64,000 nt of DNA from Desertimonas flava (GTDB taxonomy: Bacteria > Actinomycetota > Acidimicrobiia > Acidimicrobiales > Ilumatobacteraceae), in the NCBI RefSeq assembly GCF_003426815.1, contig NZ_QKYK01000007.1, positions 62,001 to 126,000 on the forward strand, given 5' to 3'. Below, one piece after another: positions 43,516-53,272 of the stretch. Below the pieces are notes generated by a model. That model did no database searches, was not told the origin of the DNA, and worked only from the letters and a program-made list of their open reading frames with translations. Positions within the stretch are counted from its first letter, which is position 1; every line of letters begins with the position of its first letter. Made by a program: the position numbers and the translations under genes.

Positions 43516-44898
43516 CTACGGATGTGTGCGGGGGCCGGTGGCGACGCTGTGGACGATGCTGGTGACGAGTTGGGTACCGAGGCTGGTGAGGACGTAGGTG
43601 CGATCGCGCCAGTCGCCATGCTCGGTGAGCATGCCGAGGACGAGGAGGAGGCGGCGGGTCTCGCTGAAGCCGAAGGAGACATCGTGGTCGCTCGGAGGGC
43701 GCCCGTCGGTGCGCCAGCCGAGCTCTCCGGCGACCTGGCTGATCGTGTCGACGAGTGGTCGGGATGCGATGGTCCCTCGGCTGGCGACGAAGAGCGTCGC
43801 GGCGGTCTCCGCGATGAATCGTTCCCAGCCAGTACCGCCGAGTCGGGCGACGACGGCCTGCCAGGCAGCCAACGGATCGGCGAGCGCGCGGTCGCCCAGT
43901 TTGGTTCGGCGCAGGACGCGCTTCGTGATCCGCACGAGACCGGCGTGCTGAGCGAATGTGCGCAGTGAATGCAGGATGAAGTCGTCGGACTCGCTGCGCG
44001 GCGGCTTGTCGAGCGGCAAGAGCTCGTCGGTCCACGGACGTTGCTTCCAGACCTCGACGACGAACGGTCGGTTCAGATAGCCGGCCTGGGTCATCGCCTG
44101 CCCGGTGTCGCCGACGCGTTCGAGCAGCCACAGCAATGGATGCAACGCTGCGGCGATCGCGTCTGCAGAGGGTGGGTCGGGGGTGGCCAGCGACTGTTTG
44201 AGGGCCTGGTCGACGACCGGCACGAACGTCGGTGAGCGTCTGGCGAACAGGTCACGCCAGCTCTCTGCCCGTTCGGTGTGCACCGCAGTGCGCAACGATT
44301 GGCCCGGGAGCGTCGGATGGTCGGCGTCGAGGACACCGGCCACAACCGCCGCTTGGGTGTCGCGCCACGCTCGCGCCCCGACGCGGAGGCGTCCGTCGTC
44401 GATGGCGGCTTCGAGAGCTCGCTCCGCGTCGGAGCGAACGGCGGCTTCTTCGCTCCCCATCACCGAGCTCCAGGCGAACCCGTCGATGTCCGGCGGGTCG
44501 ATACCCGACGCCGACAGCGCCTTCCGCATCGCCGAGTAGCCGGCACTGTTGGATCGGTCGAACGCCGCATGCACCCGGGCCGTGGTGTCGGAGCGGCAGA
44601 TCGCGGCGTAGCGGCCGAGGCCGAGCTCGTCGAACAGCTCACCGGCGATGCCGGCGAGACGCTGCTTGTAGTCGGCCTCGTCGGTCATGTACTTCGTCGG
44701 CAGCCGGTACCACAGCCAATCCTGCACACCCGCCTGCGAGAGGACGCCGGGGCCTTCGCCCCACGTCAACGTGTCGTAGATGTGCCGGGCATCGCGACCG
44801 CGCTCTGCGTCACGGGCAGTCATCCGGTCGAAGGCTCGCTCGACGTCGGCCGGCGACAACCCGTGCTCGGCGGCGCCGTGCGACTGGGGCTCATTCAT
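43516..44898 (-). CDS. hypothetical protein, 460 aa
   Basis: The start MNEPQSHGAAEHGLSPADVE at 44898 overlaps the preceding gene by 8 bp; the open frame runs further back but that part is a shadow of the neighbour. The C-terminal half has the pattern HPLLWLLERVGDTGQAMTQA, GYLNRPFVVEVW, then ETRRLLLVLGMLTEHGD and YVLTSLGTQLV. It recalls the uncharacterised C-terminal module I associate with some actinobacterial ORF-3-like proteins ('LT.AGYLPP...L.....GLL.......LT..G'), possibly a winged-helix pair. No catalytic motif is seen. It is translationally coupled to the SEC-C protein upstream. Confidence 0.7.
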   Translation of the reverse strand: MNEPQSHGAAEHGLSPADVERAFDRMTARDAERGRDARHIYDTLTWGEGPGVLSQAGVQDWLWYRLPTKYMTDEADYKQRLAGIAGELFDELGLGRYAAICRSDTTARVHAAFDRSNSAGYSAMRKALSASGIDPPDIDGFAWSSVMGSEEAAVRSDAERALEAAIDDGRLRVGARAWRDTQAAVVAGVLDADHPTLPGQSLRTAVHTERAESWRDLFARRSPTFVPVVDQALKQSLATPDPPSADAIAAALHPLLWLLERVGDTGQAMTQAGYLNRPFVVEVWKQRPWTDELLPLDKPPRSESDDFILHSLRTFAQHAGLVRITKRVLRRTKLGDRALADPLAAWQAVVARLGGTGWERFIAETAATLFVASRGTIASRPLVDTISQVAGELGWRTDGRPPSDHDVSFGFSETRRLLLVLGMLTEHGDWRDRTYVLTSLGTQLVTSIVHSVATGPRTHP

Positions 44899-45958
44899 CG
44901 CCGCTCTCCTCGATGAGCTCCGGCGGCGTGGGGCCGCAGCAGTGCTTGTACTTTCGCCCCGATCGGCACCAACAACGATCGTTGCGTCCCGGCGGCCATG
45001 GCACCGCCCTGCCCGTGCGGGCGACCTCCGCAGCCAGCCGCGAACGGGCCTCGGACGAGCCAGGATCGTGCCCTTCCGCGGCAGCATCGGCAACGAGCTC
45101 GTCGACGGTGATCGGACTGACATGCAACGAGATCCCGCCCGCCAACTTGTGGAACGCCTTCAGCTTCGATTCGAGCTTGCGGCTGTAGTCCTCGTACTCC
45201 GGCGGCAGTCCGTCGAGCAGATGCGGCCACCGCTGCATCGCGACCGGCCACTCCTCGGGCGGGAACCACGCGAACCCGAGCGCCGCCGCCCGCGACGGCT
45301 CACGAACCGGGTCCACCCGCGGCCGCAGCGGTGTCGGCGCCGGCGCGCCTGAGGCCGGCACGGGCCAGCGGCGCGGTGGTCGTGTCCACTCGTCGATGAA
45401 CGTGCCGATCCGTTCCAGCAACGCGACGTCGGGTGCCGTGCCGGTCTCGTTCCACGCCTCGACCGCCAGATCGCGGAGCTGGCCGATGACCTGATCGGGG
45501 TCACCGGTCTCGAACGCCTTGTCGATTCCCGCCAGCGCCCACCGCAACGACTCGGCCGGATCCACCGACCGATACACCCAGGCCGCCGAGTTGTACAGCC
45601 ACACGTCATCGGGCGCCCGGTCACGCAATGTTGCGAACAGCGTCGCGCCTTCCTCCAACCGGCCCTGCTCGACATAGATCTCCGCGATGTCGGCCTCAGG
45701 ATCCGGCGTCGACGCGTAACCCGCCGCGATCGCTTCGCGTTTAGCGTCGATCGCTTCGTCGAACTGGCCGAGTGCACGACGGTGTCGGTGGATCTCGTCC
45801 CACACCCCCGCCACATCGACGAACCCGCCGTCGGTCGCGGCTGGACGCGCGAGGACCTCGGTCCAGCCGGCGATGCGGCCGGCATGATCACCCCGATCGA
45901 GTTGCTCGACCCGGCCGATCAGGTCATCGATCTCATGGGTCCGGCCGGTGTCGCTCAC
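44891..45958 (-). CDS. SEC-C zinc-motif protein with TPR-like region
   Basis: 355 residues from a GTG at 45958 (VSDTGRTHEIDDL). The middle is TPR-like (ADIAEIYVEQGRLEEGATLF, WLYNSAAWVYRSVDPAESLR). The C-terminus is a SEC-C zinc motif, GRNDRCWCRSGRKYKHCCG, in which the Cys residues bind zinc; this motif occurs in SecA and in many small-domain proteins. Between them lies a region AAALGFAWFPPEEWPVAMQRWPH of unknown role. Possible roles in protein interaction or quality control cannot be settled. It is divergent from the SWIM protein gene, 137 bp away. Confidence 0.8.
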   Translation of the reverse strand: MSDTGRTHEIDDLIGRVEQLDRGDHAGRIAGWTEVLARPAATDGGFVDVAGVWDEIHRHRRALGQFDEAIDAKREAIAAGYASTPDPEADIAEIYVEQGRLEEGATLFATLRDRAPDDVWLYNSAAWVYRSVDPAESLRWALAGIDKAFETGDPDQVIGQLRDLAVEAWNETGTAPDVALLERIGTFIDEWTRPPRRWPVPASGAPAPTPLRPRVDPVREPSRAAALGFAWFPPEEWPVAMQRWPHLLDGLPPEYEDYSRKLESKLKAFHKLAGGISLHVSPITVDELVADAAAEGHDPGSSEARSRLAAEVARTGRAVPWPPGRNDRCWCRSGRKYKHCCGPTPPELIEESGDE

Positions 45959-46095
45959 CGCCCCAGCATCGCACCAACGGCCGTACCGGGCGCTCGATCG
46001 GCGCTGTCTGCCGCGACGACACCGACGGGCACAGGACGACGAGCGGCCGTCCCGCCGATCGTGCGGCGGACCGCCCCATCTACGGTGGGGAAGCG

Positions 46096-47880
46096 ATGAC
46101 CACTGGACGGCGGCCGGCGAGCACACCAGCACCGACGCTGCGGGCGTTGCTCGACATGCGGACCGTGAAGGCGTTGGCGGGCACGCGCACGTTCGATCGG
46201 GGCTCGGCCTACGGACGCGACGGCCGGGTCAGCGTGTCGCACGATTCGGTTGAGTGCGTCGAGGCCCAAGTCCGCGGGTCCAGCCGCTACGGCGTCGCCG
46301 TCTGGGTGGACGACGGTGAGCTGTACTGGCGGTGCACCTGCCCCGCGGCCGACGACGGCGCCTTCTGCAAGCACGCCGTGGCCGTGAGCGTCGGTGTGAT
46401 CGACGGCAGGTGGGCCGACGAGAATCCCCCTGCTGACGGCCGACCGGCCAAGTTGGACCTCGGCACCTACGTCGCCGCGCTGCCGCACGAACGCCTCGTC
46501 GAGATCGTGATGGCGGCGGTGGCCGACGACCTCGCGCTGCAGGCACGTCTCACCACCGAGATGGTCCTGGCCTCCGGCGAGCCGATGGACGTGCGGGACT
46601 GGAAGCGCCGCTTCGACCGGGCGATCGACAACACCGACCGGAAGGGGTTCGTCGACTACCACCACGCGCACGCGTGGGCCGCCGGCGTGGGCGACGTGGT
46701 CGACGCCACGCGCAACCTCCTCGGCAAGGACGAGCGCAGCGGTCGCGACGTCGCCGACGTCGTGGAGCACGCCGTCGGGCGCCTCGTCGACGCCACACAG
46801 TTCGTCGACGACGACGGTGACATCGCCGGACTCCTCAGCGTGCTGACCGCACTCCATTTCGACGCTTGTGCGGTTGCCCGCTTCGACCCGATCGACCTCG
46901 CCCACCGCCTCGTCGATCTCGAGTCCCGCTACCCGGACTTCGCGCCGTTCTTCGGCGCGGCCCAGACCCACGGCCCGCTGCTCGGGCCGCAGGGGGTCGC
47001 CGAGATGCAGCGCTTGACGCGTGCCGCGTGGGAGTCGATGGCGCCTCCGGAGGGTGGCATTTCGTCGGAGTGGGACCACGTGCACCGCCGGATGATCGCC
47101 ACGGCCCGCACGTCGGGCGACGCCGACGAAGTGATCGCCGTGCACAGTCGTGATCTGTCCAAGGCACGCGCGTACCCCGACATCATCGTGGCGCTGCGCG
47201 CGGCCGGACGCAACGACGAGGCGATCGACTGGGCCGAGCGCGCCCTCGCCGAGCCCGGCCGGTGGACCCCTCGCTCCGAGATCCGCGAACACCTCGCCGC
47301 GCTGCTCATCGAGCGGGGCGATGACGACCGCGCCCGCGAGCTGTTCTGGGACGTCTTCGCCGCCGATCAGACCGTCGAGGCCTACCGGCGCTGGCTGGAG
47401 GCAGCCGGGCCCGACCGACAGGCCGCCGCCGATCGGGCCCTCGAGTGGCTCCGGCCGGTGGCCGAAGCTGCGGCCACGGCCCCGACCGGCAACGTGCTCC
47501 TCGCCAACCTGGGCTCCAGCCCGAAGCCGGTGCACACGCTGATCGAGGCGTTGCTGACCGACGGTCGAATCGACGAGGCCTGGGAGACCGCCCGCCGGCT
47601 CGAATACGTCGGTCCGCTCATTCCGAAGCTGGCCGAAGCCCGGGAGGCGACGCATCCGCTCGACGCCGTCGGCGTGTACGAGTCGATGGTGATCCGACAG
47701 ATCCATCTGAAGAACAACGAGGCCTACGCCGACGCCGTCGAGCTGATGGGCCGCATCCGCCACCTTTGCGAGCGGGCCGGCGCATCAGACCGCTTCCACG
47801 CGCTCCTGTCCCAGGTCCGCACCGACCACAAGATCAAGCGCAACCTGATGAAGCTCCTCGCCAGCCAGGACTGGGACTGA
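46096..47880 (+). CDS. SWIM zinc-finger protein with tetratricopeptide-like region
   Basis: 594 residues from the ATG at 46096 (GGTGGGGAAG ribosome binding site). A SWIM zinc finger CxCxnCxH near residue 80-95 (CTCPAADDGAFCKHAVAV) is of the type found in bacterial DNA- or protein-interaction modules. The rest is helical, with TPR-like units (EVIAVHSRDLSKARAYPDII, IREHLAALLIERGDDDRARE) and a basic C-terminus (DHKIKRNLMKLLASQ). This layout is known as SWIM-domain proteins of unknown function. A link with the divergent SEC-C gene is likely by position only. Confidence 0.85.
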   Translation: MTTGRRPASTPAPTLRALLDMRTVKALAGTRTFDRGSAYGRDGRVSVSHDSVECVEAQVRGSSRYGVAVWVDDGELYWRCTCPAADDGAFCKHAVAVSVGVIDGRWADENPPADGRPAKLDLGTYVAALPHERLVEIVMAAVADDLALQARLTTEMVLASGEPMDVRDWKRRFDRAIDNTDRKGFVDYHHAHAWAAGVGDVVDATRNLLGKDERSGRDVADVVEHAVGRLVDATQFVDDDGDIAGLLSVLTALHFDACAVARFDPIDLAHRLVDLESRYPDFAPFFGAAQTHGPLLGPQGVAEMQRLTRAAWESMAPPEGGISSEWDHVHRRMIATARTSGDADEVIAVHSRDLSKARAYPDIIVALRAAGRNDEAIDWAERALAEPGRWTPRSEIREHLAALLIERGDDDRARELFWDVFAADQTVEAYRRWLEAAGPDRQAAADRALEWLRPVAEAAATAPTGNVLLANLGSSPKPVHTLIEALLTDGRIDEAWETARRLEYVGPLIPKLAEAREATHPLDAVGVYESMVIRQIHLKNNEAYADAVELMGRIRHLCERAGASDRFHALLSQVRTDHKIKRNLMKLLASQDWD

Positions 47881-47937
47881 CGGCCGCCGCCGGCCTGCAC
47901 CAGAGACCCCGCCGGGCGCTGATGGCAGACTCGCACG

Positions 47938-49788
47938 GTGCAGTTGCGATTCGACGCCACGACCGGCGATGACGACGAAGCCTTCGACACCGTCCGGGCG
48001 GCGCTGCTCGAGGAGTTCGAGCAGTGGCTCGTCGATGGCGACGAGGGCGACGAGGACGACGCCGAGGGCATAGCCGGCGACGCCGGCGTCCTGCTCGACT
48101 GGCGCTACCGCTACTCCACCGGGGAACTGGATCGCTACGCGGACGGCGACATCGCCGAGTTCCTCCTCGAGTGGTGCCCCCGCAAGGTCAGCGCACCGCC
48201 CGAGTTCGGCCGTGACATGGCCATCGCCATCAGCCTGTTCGTGCAGTTCCTCGCCGGCACCGATCGCCTGGACGGTGGCGCCGAGCGTGCGACGAGGCTC
48301 GGCACGCTCGCCGTCGACCTCGCGCCTCAGGCCGAACGGGCGATGGGTGATTCCAGCAAGTTCGGCATCGGCAAGTCGGTCATGGGAGCGTTCGGCGACC
48401 TGCCCGACACCGACGATCTCGACGAGTTGCAGGCCGTGCTGAACCAGCGCATGGAGGCGTTCAACGCCTTGCCGCTCGCTGAGCGCCGGGCGCTCACCGA
48501 CCACGCGATGCCCACCGAGCCGATGACCGACGTCCCTGCGGTGTACGTGCCTCTGCCGCGTGAGACGCTCGTCGACGCCGCCGCGGCCAGCAGCCTCGTC
48601 CGCCAGGTCGACATCGTCCACGGGTTCGTCGGTACCGGTGGTCGAGCGGTCGACGAGCACCTCCGCCTCGCCTCGGCAGACGAACACGAGCTCGCCGCAC
48701 TCATCGACCCAAGTGCGGCGGACCCCGACGGGCTCTTCGACCAGGTCCGCTTCGTCGTCGACGTGGCCGTCATCGCCGAAGCGATATTCGAGGAGAACGG
48801 CCGTCTGATCGCCGCCGAGGACTGGACGGACCTGGACGCCCTCGAACGCGCGGAGGGAGTGGCCGACGCCCTGCTCGACGAGGGCATCCTCGCCGTCCGC
48901 TCCGGCGTCGACGACGAGGACGACGACGAGACCGACATGGTCACCGACGCCGCCACGGTGGCCCTGCTCGTCAAGCTGTTCGTCGACGGCAACGGGTCGA
49001 TCGCCGAGCTGACCGACGACCTGTCCGGCGCACTCGACATGGCGCTGGACGGCGGAAGCGGTCGAGGTGGCGCCGACTTCGCCACCGTCTTCCACGTGCT
49101 CCACCAGCTCGGCATCATCGCCACAGACGCCGATCAGGAGGACGGCGACATCGTCGCGCTGACCCCGCTCGGTCGTCACGTCGTCAGCCACATCGCTCCC
49201 GCCTACGGGTTCCGCATCCCCATCGCCCCGGATCTCGCCGATGCAGCCATCGAGGACCTCTTCGAGCTCCTCCTCGACCCCGCCGTGCACGGCCACGACG
49301 CCCTCGCCGCGTGGCAACCCACCCTCGACGACGATGACCGCGCCCGCCTCATCGCCGAGGCCATGGCCGCCACCGATCGCGGGGCCTACCGCATGGTCGG
49401 CATCGGTCTGCTCAACGACATGGACCCGGCGGTGGCCGAACCGCACGTCCGGTCGCTCCTCGGCACTCCGGCCACGGCCGGGCACGGCGCCCTGTGGCTG
49501 ATCTCGCACGAGCTAGAGACACCCGACGCGCTCGAGCATTTCGTCGGCATCGGTGTGCTCGTCGACACCCTGGCGGCCACGCTCGCCGTCCCCGAGGTCA
49601 CCGTCGACATGTTCGCCCAGCTCGACGACCCCCAAGAGACGCTCGACGAGCTGTGGCGTTACGACGCACCCGAGACGGCCGCGGTGCTGGAAGTACTCGG
49701 CGATCACCTCGAGGACCGCCGCCTGGCCAAAGCAGCCCGCAAGACCTTGTTCCGCCATCGCAGCTGGATGGCGAACAAGACGAACTGA
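47938..49788 (+). CDS. large hypothetical protein, 616 aa
   Basis: Starts at a GTG at 47938. The N-terminal ~80 residues are acidic and include LDWRYRYSTGELDRYADGDI then FLLEWCPRKVSAP, a pattern I recall from uncharacterised actinobacterial proteins. The rest is helical and acidic (DDEDDDETDM), with a possible winged-helix pair near 380-420 (VFHVLHQLGIIATDADQEDG, IVALTPLGRHVV). The C-terminal ~150 residues suggest HEAT- or ARM-like repeats (AYRMVGIGLLNDMDPAVAEP). No catalytic residues were spotted. It is 57 bp downstream of the SWIM gene and probably co-transcribed. Confidence 0.7.
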   Translation: MQLRFDATTGDDDEAFDTVRAALLEEFEQWLVDGDEGDEDDAEGIAGDAGVLLDWRYRYSTGELDRYADGDIAEFLLEWCPRKVSAPPEFGRDMAIAISLFVQFLAGTDRLDGGAERATRLGTLAVDLAPQAERAMGDSSKFGIGKSVMGAFGDLPDTDDLDELQAVLNQRMEAFNALPLAERRALTDHAMPTEPMTDVPAVYVPLPRETLVDAAAASSLVRQVDIVHGFVGTGGRAVDEHLRLASADEHELAALIDPSAADPDGLFDQVRFVVDVAVIAEAIFEENGRLIAAEDWTDLDALERAEGVADALLDEGILAVRSGVDDEDDDETDMVTDAATVALLVKLFVDGNGSIAELTDDLSGALDMALDGGSGRGGADFATVFHVLHQLGIIATDADQEDGDIVALTPLGRHVVSHIAPAYGFRIPIAPDLADAAIEDLFELLLDPAVHGHDALAAWQPTLDDDDRARLIAEAMAATDRGAYRMVGIGLLNDMDPAVAEPHVRSLLGTPATAGHGALWLISHELETPDALEHFVGIGVLVDTLAATLAVPEVTVDMFAQLDDPQETLDELWRYDAPETAAVLEVLGDHLEDRRLAKAARKTLFRHRSWMANKTN

Positions 49789-49812
49789 CAGCCGTCTTGC
49801 GCGGCATCAGCC

Positions 49813-49840
49813 AGCACCGGGCTGATCGCCAGCCGGTGCT
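49813..49840. terminator. hairpin between convergent genes
   Basis: AGCACCGG and CCGGTGCT pair perfectly around a 12-base loop, between the hypothetical gene ending 49788 and the LuxR gene ending 49839 on the other strand. The distal arm overlaps the LuxR stop codon by two bases. Confidence 0.4.
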
Positions 49841-52550
49841 ACTCGCCCAGACGGGCGAGTGCGCCGGCGAGCTCCACTCGGGAGCGGATGGCCAGCTTGC
49901 GATAGCAGCGCGACAGGTTGGACTCGACGGTGCGGAGGCTGACGAACATCGCCGCGGCGATCTCGGCGTTGGTCTCACCCGTCGCCGCCCGCTGCGCGAT
50001 CTGACGCTCGGTCGGCGTCAGCGTGCCTGCCTGCTTCGGACGTCCACCGATGCGTGCAGCCTCGGCCGCGCAGCGCTCGACCCACGGCACGGCGCCCATC
50101 CCGACGAAGAGCGCCATGGCCTCGTCGAGGTGGCGCCGGGCCTCGGTGCGCCGCAGCGCCCGGCGCGCCGCACGCCCGGCGGCGAGCAAGGTGCGAGCGA
50201 GCTCGTAGCGATCGCCGTCACGGTCCTGGATCTTGGCCGCGTCGGCGAACAGCCGGCGTGCCCGCTCGTCGTCACCCGAGGCGGAGGCGACGACGGCGCA
50301 CGCCGCGTTGGCATCGGACCGAGCGCTGTCCAGCTCGGTCCGTTCGGCCAGGGCGTTCATCTCCTCGGCAACGTGTCGAGCCTCGTCGAGGCGACCGGCC
50401 GCGACGAGCGCCTCCACGTAGTCGCGCCGATACGGCACGAGCCGGGGAGCTCGCACCCCGAACTCGGCGGCGAGCTGGTGGGCGAGCTCCAACTGGTCGA
50501 CCGCATCGTCGTCACCGATGACGAAGGCGGCCATCGCCCGCCGAGCCTGCACCGTGAAGACGTTCGTCCGACCACGGGTCGTCTCGGCCACCGCGATGTC
50601 GTCGAAGACCCGGCGGGCGGCCGCGGTCCGTCCCGTCGACGCCATGAGGAAGCCGAGGGTGGCCCGCTCGGCGGCATCGCTGGCACCGTTGAAGGAGAAG
50701 CGCAGGGAACGCTCGGCTTGAGCCCACTCGCCGCGCGGGACGAGCACCTCGCCGAGGAGGTAGCGCGCCGTCACCTCGCGAGCCCAATGGCCCCGAGCGA
50801 TCGCCGTCGCGCACATCCGCTCCGCCCACTCGACGCCGCGCGGGTCGCCCGCGAACCACAACAGCTGCACGAGCTCGTCCACCTCGTAGCGGAGGTGGCT
50901 CGCCTCGTCCCAGCCGGCGGCGTCGTCGACGATGGCGTCGACGTCGACCGGCTCGCCGAGCAACACGCGAGACGTCGCCAGCGTCACGGTCGCCGCAGCG
51001 AGCGCGTCACGGTCCTCACGGCGCGCGGCGTCCTCCACGGCCCGTGCGGCCGCTTGCAGCCCGCGCCGCAGATCGTCCAGCCGTTCGAGCCGGACGAGCT
51101 GGGCCAACGCCCACGGCCGCCACTGCGCGGACGTCATCGACTCGATGGCCTGGACCAGATGGCGGCGGGCAGCCTCGAGTCCTTCGGTGTACACCAGCGG
51201 CAGTACGCGCATGATCGCGACGTGCTCGGAATCGGCAGCTCCGGCCGGCACGTCGATCTCGCCGAGGGTCGAGAGCAGCTCGCGGTGCTGCAGGGCGACG
51301 TGCTGCGCCTTGGCCAGCGCCAGCAACCGCCGGTGTCGGTCGGCGTCCCGGCCGGCCGGGGTGGCATCCACGCTCGCTCGGTAGAGGCGGGCGGCGGCCG
51401 CCGGCGCACCCCGCCGATCGGCCAGCTCTCCGGCCGTCTCGAGCGCGGCGGCGGTGTCGTCACTCGGCGGTGGAACCGCCGCGGCCAGATGTGCCCCACG
51501 ACTCTCGACGTCGCCCACCAGCTCGGCGAGCCGGGCATGAGCGCGCCGGCGCTCGACCGTGGTCAGCGGTGCCAGCGCCGCGGCAGCGAACGTCGGGTGC
51601 AGGAAGCGGACCGTCGTCGCGTCGGACCCGGGGATCAGCTCGACGAGACCATCCGCCTCGGCGGGTGCGATCGCGGCAATGGCGTCGGTGCCGAGTGCGG
51701 CGCTGATGACGTCGGTCGACGCCACAGCGAGCAGGGCGGCGTAGCCGAGTGCCGCCCGGCAGTCCGGCGGGAGGGAACGCATCCGGGGGCCGAGCGTCTC
51801 GACGATCGACCGCGGCACGAGCGCCCGGTCGAGGGTCTCACCTGCTGCCAGCTGGCGGGCGATCTCGAGCGCCAGCATCGGATTGCCCGCCGACCGCTCG
51901 TGGATGGCATGGACCGTCGAGCGGGCGACGTCGCGCCCGACGATCGGCCGGATCAGCTCGGCCACGACCTCGACGGGGAGTCCGGCAAGGTCGATCCGAT
52001 CGCGCTGGTCATCGGGGACGGCGACGAGGTCCACGGATGAGCGCTCCTCCGAACGGCGCGCCACGATCATGACGACCGGGTGGTCGGCGATCGATCGGGT
52101 GAAGAATGTGACGGCTCCGGCCGTGGCCGAGTCGAACCACTGCTCGTCGTCGAGCACGATGGCGAGTGGACCGGCCCGCGTCGCGGTCACGAGCAGATCC
52201 CGCAGCGCCACGGCGACGCCGTGGGCGCTCACGATCGTCGCTGCGTCCGGGGCGATGATCGAGCGGATGTGGGCGCTCGGTCCCCCCGGAAGGGCGGCGA
52301 TCATCGCCGGATCGACCGTGTCGAGGAGGGCGGCGACGCCGACCCACGACAGGGCCTGTTCGGGCCGCGTCGCCGCGTACGACCACACCGTGAACCCGTC
52401 GTCGCGGATCCGGTCGGCGATGCCGGCGAGGAGGGTCGACTTGCCGGAGCCCGCCTCGCCCGTGACCTGGAGCAGGCGGCCGGTGCCGCCCCGCACCGCG
52501 TCGGCGACGGCGACGCCCCTCGCCAGCTCGCTCTCCCGCCCCAACATCAC
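49839..52550 (-). CDS. LuxR-family (LAL-type) ATP-binding transcriptional regulator
   Basis: About 903 residues: Walker A GEAGSGKSTLLAG near residue 30, Walker B LAIVLDDEQWF near 130, a long helical/TPR-like middle, and a C-terminal LuxR HTH (LTPTERQIAQRAATGETNAE, ...FVSLRTVESNLSRCYRKL). These MalT/LAL proteins activate transcription after binding an inducer and ATP. The start is either the GTG at 52550, which overlaps the IclR stop (GTGA), or the ATG at 52547. The two regulators are thus coupled. It probably controls part of the adjacent catabolic cluster. Confidence 0.88.
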   Translation of the reverse strand: MMLGRESELARGVAVADAVRGGTGRLLQVTGEAGSGKSTLLAGIADRIRDDGFTVWSYAATRPEQALSWVGVAALLDTVDPAMIAALPGGPSAHIRSIIAPDAATIVSAHGVAVALRDLLVTATRAGPLAIVLDDEQWFDSATAGAVTFFTRSIADHPVVMIVARRSEERSSVDLVAVPDDQRDRIDLAGLPVEVVAELIRPIVGRDVARSTVHAIHERSAGNPMLALEIARQLAAGETLDRALVPRSIVETLGPRMRSLPPDCRAALGYAALLAVASTDVISAALGTDAIAAIAPAEADGLVELIPGSDATTVRFLHPTFAAAALAPLTTVERRRAHARLAELVGDVESRGAHLAAAVPPPSDDTAAALETAGELADRRGAPAAAARLYRASVDATPAGRDADRHRRLLALAKAQHVALQHRELLSTLGEIDVPAGAADSEHVAIMRVLPLVYTEGLEAARRHLVQAIESMTSAQWRPWALAQLVRLERLDDLRRGLQAAARAVEDAARREDRDALAAATVTLATSRVLLGEPVDVDAIVDDAAGWDEASHLRYEVDELVQLLWFAGDPRGVEWAERMCATAIARGHWAREVTARYLLGEVLVPRGEWAQAERSLRFSFNGASDAAERATLGFLMASTGRTAAARRVFDDIAVAETTRGRTNVFTVQARRAMAAFVIGDDDAVDQLELAHQLAAEFGVRAPRLVPYRRDYVEALVAAGRLDEARHVAEEMNALAERTELDSARSDANAACAVVASASGDDERARRLFADAAKIQDRDGDRYELARTLLAAGRAARRALRRTEARRHLDEAMALFVGMGAVPWVERCAAEAARIGGRPKQAGTLTPTERQIAQRAATGETNAEIAAAMFVSLRTVESNLSRCYRKLAIRSRVELAGALARLGE

Positions 52551-53269
52551 CGGCGTGAGCGTACGCCAGCCCCTCCGAGCGCGGCCGAGAGCTCGACGGC
52601 GGCCTCGCGAAGCGATCGGGCGAGCGGGGAGTCGACCGCATCGGGAAGCGTCGCCGTCGTCCCGATCAGCGTGAGCGCCGCCGCTATCCCGTCGGCGTCG
52701 AACACCGGCGTCGCCACGGCCCGCAGGCCGACGTACTCGGCCGAGCTCACGACCACGACGTGGTCGACCGGCGGTCGGGCGAACAACTGACTCTCGGCCG
52801 ATCGTGGGCCGAGCCGCGCGCCCACCTCGACGATCACCCGCAACGTTCGGTCGTGGCTGTCGTCAGTTGCCACGACGATTGCCGCGTCGACGTCCCACAC
52901 GGACAACATCACCGTCTCGCGGGTCGCGCGCACCAGCCGGCGCATGAACGGGGCGGCGACGGCCGTCAGCTGATTGCCGGCCACCACGGCGGCGGAGAGT
53001 GTGAGCACGCGAGGGCCGAGCGTGTAACTCCTCGTCGGCCGGTCGAACCGCACGAAGCCGAGCTTCTGCAGGGTCAACGCATAGCGCTGCACCGAGGCCC
53101 GGCCGACGTCGAGGTGCTGAGCGATCTGGGCCAGCGTCACCCGCGGCGATCCGAGCGTGAACACCTCGAGGAACTGCGCGGCCCGGGCCACCGCCTTGAT
53201 CGTCGTGGCCGCATCGCCCACATCCTCGTGCCCCACCGTGACCAGGTCATGGTCCTCGGCCTCGATCAT
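52547..53269 (-). CDS. IclR-family transcriptional regulator
   Basis: 240 residues. The N-terminal HTH is clear (AQFLEVFTLGSPRVTLAQIA, QHLDVGRASVQRYALTLQKL, FVRFDRPTRSYTLGPRV). The effector-binding GAF-like domain follows (VWDVDAAIVVATDD, ATPVFDADGIAAALTLIGTT). IclR regulators often govern aromatic or purine/pyrimidine catabolism. It starts 3 bp after an amidohydrolase stop on the same strand, so it is probably the cluster-specific regulator. Its stop overlaps the next regulator's start. Confidence 0.9.
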   Translation of the reverse strand: MIEAEDHDLVTVGHEDVGDAATTIKAVARAAQFLEVFTLGSPRVTLAQIAQHLDVGRASVQRYALTLQKLGFVRFDRPTRSYTLGPRVLTLSAAVVAGNQLTAVAAPFMRRLVRATRETVMLSVWDVDAAIVVATDDSHDRTLRVIVEVGARLGPRSAESQLFARPPVDHVVVVSSAEYVGLRAVATPVFDADGIAAALTLIGTTATLPDAVDSPLARSLREAAVELSAALGGAGVRSRR

Positions 53270-53272
53270 GAG

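Noticed and set aside
43079-43597. 172-residue plus-strand open frame in the gap after the duplicated hypothetical gene
   Set aside because: Arg/Pro-rich, no ribosome binding site, partly antisense to the next gene.
49494-52040. 848-residue plus-strand open frame opposite the LuxR gene
   Set aside because: Antisense to a gene with Walker and HTH motifs; the composition is typical of a shadow.
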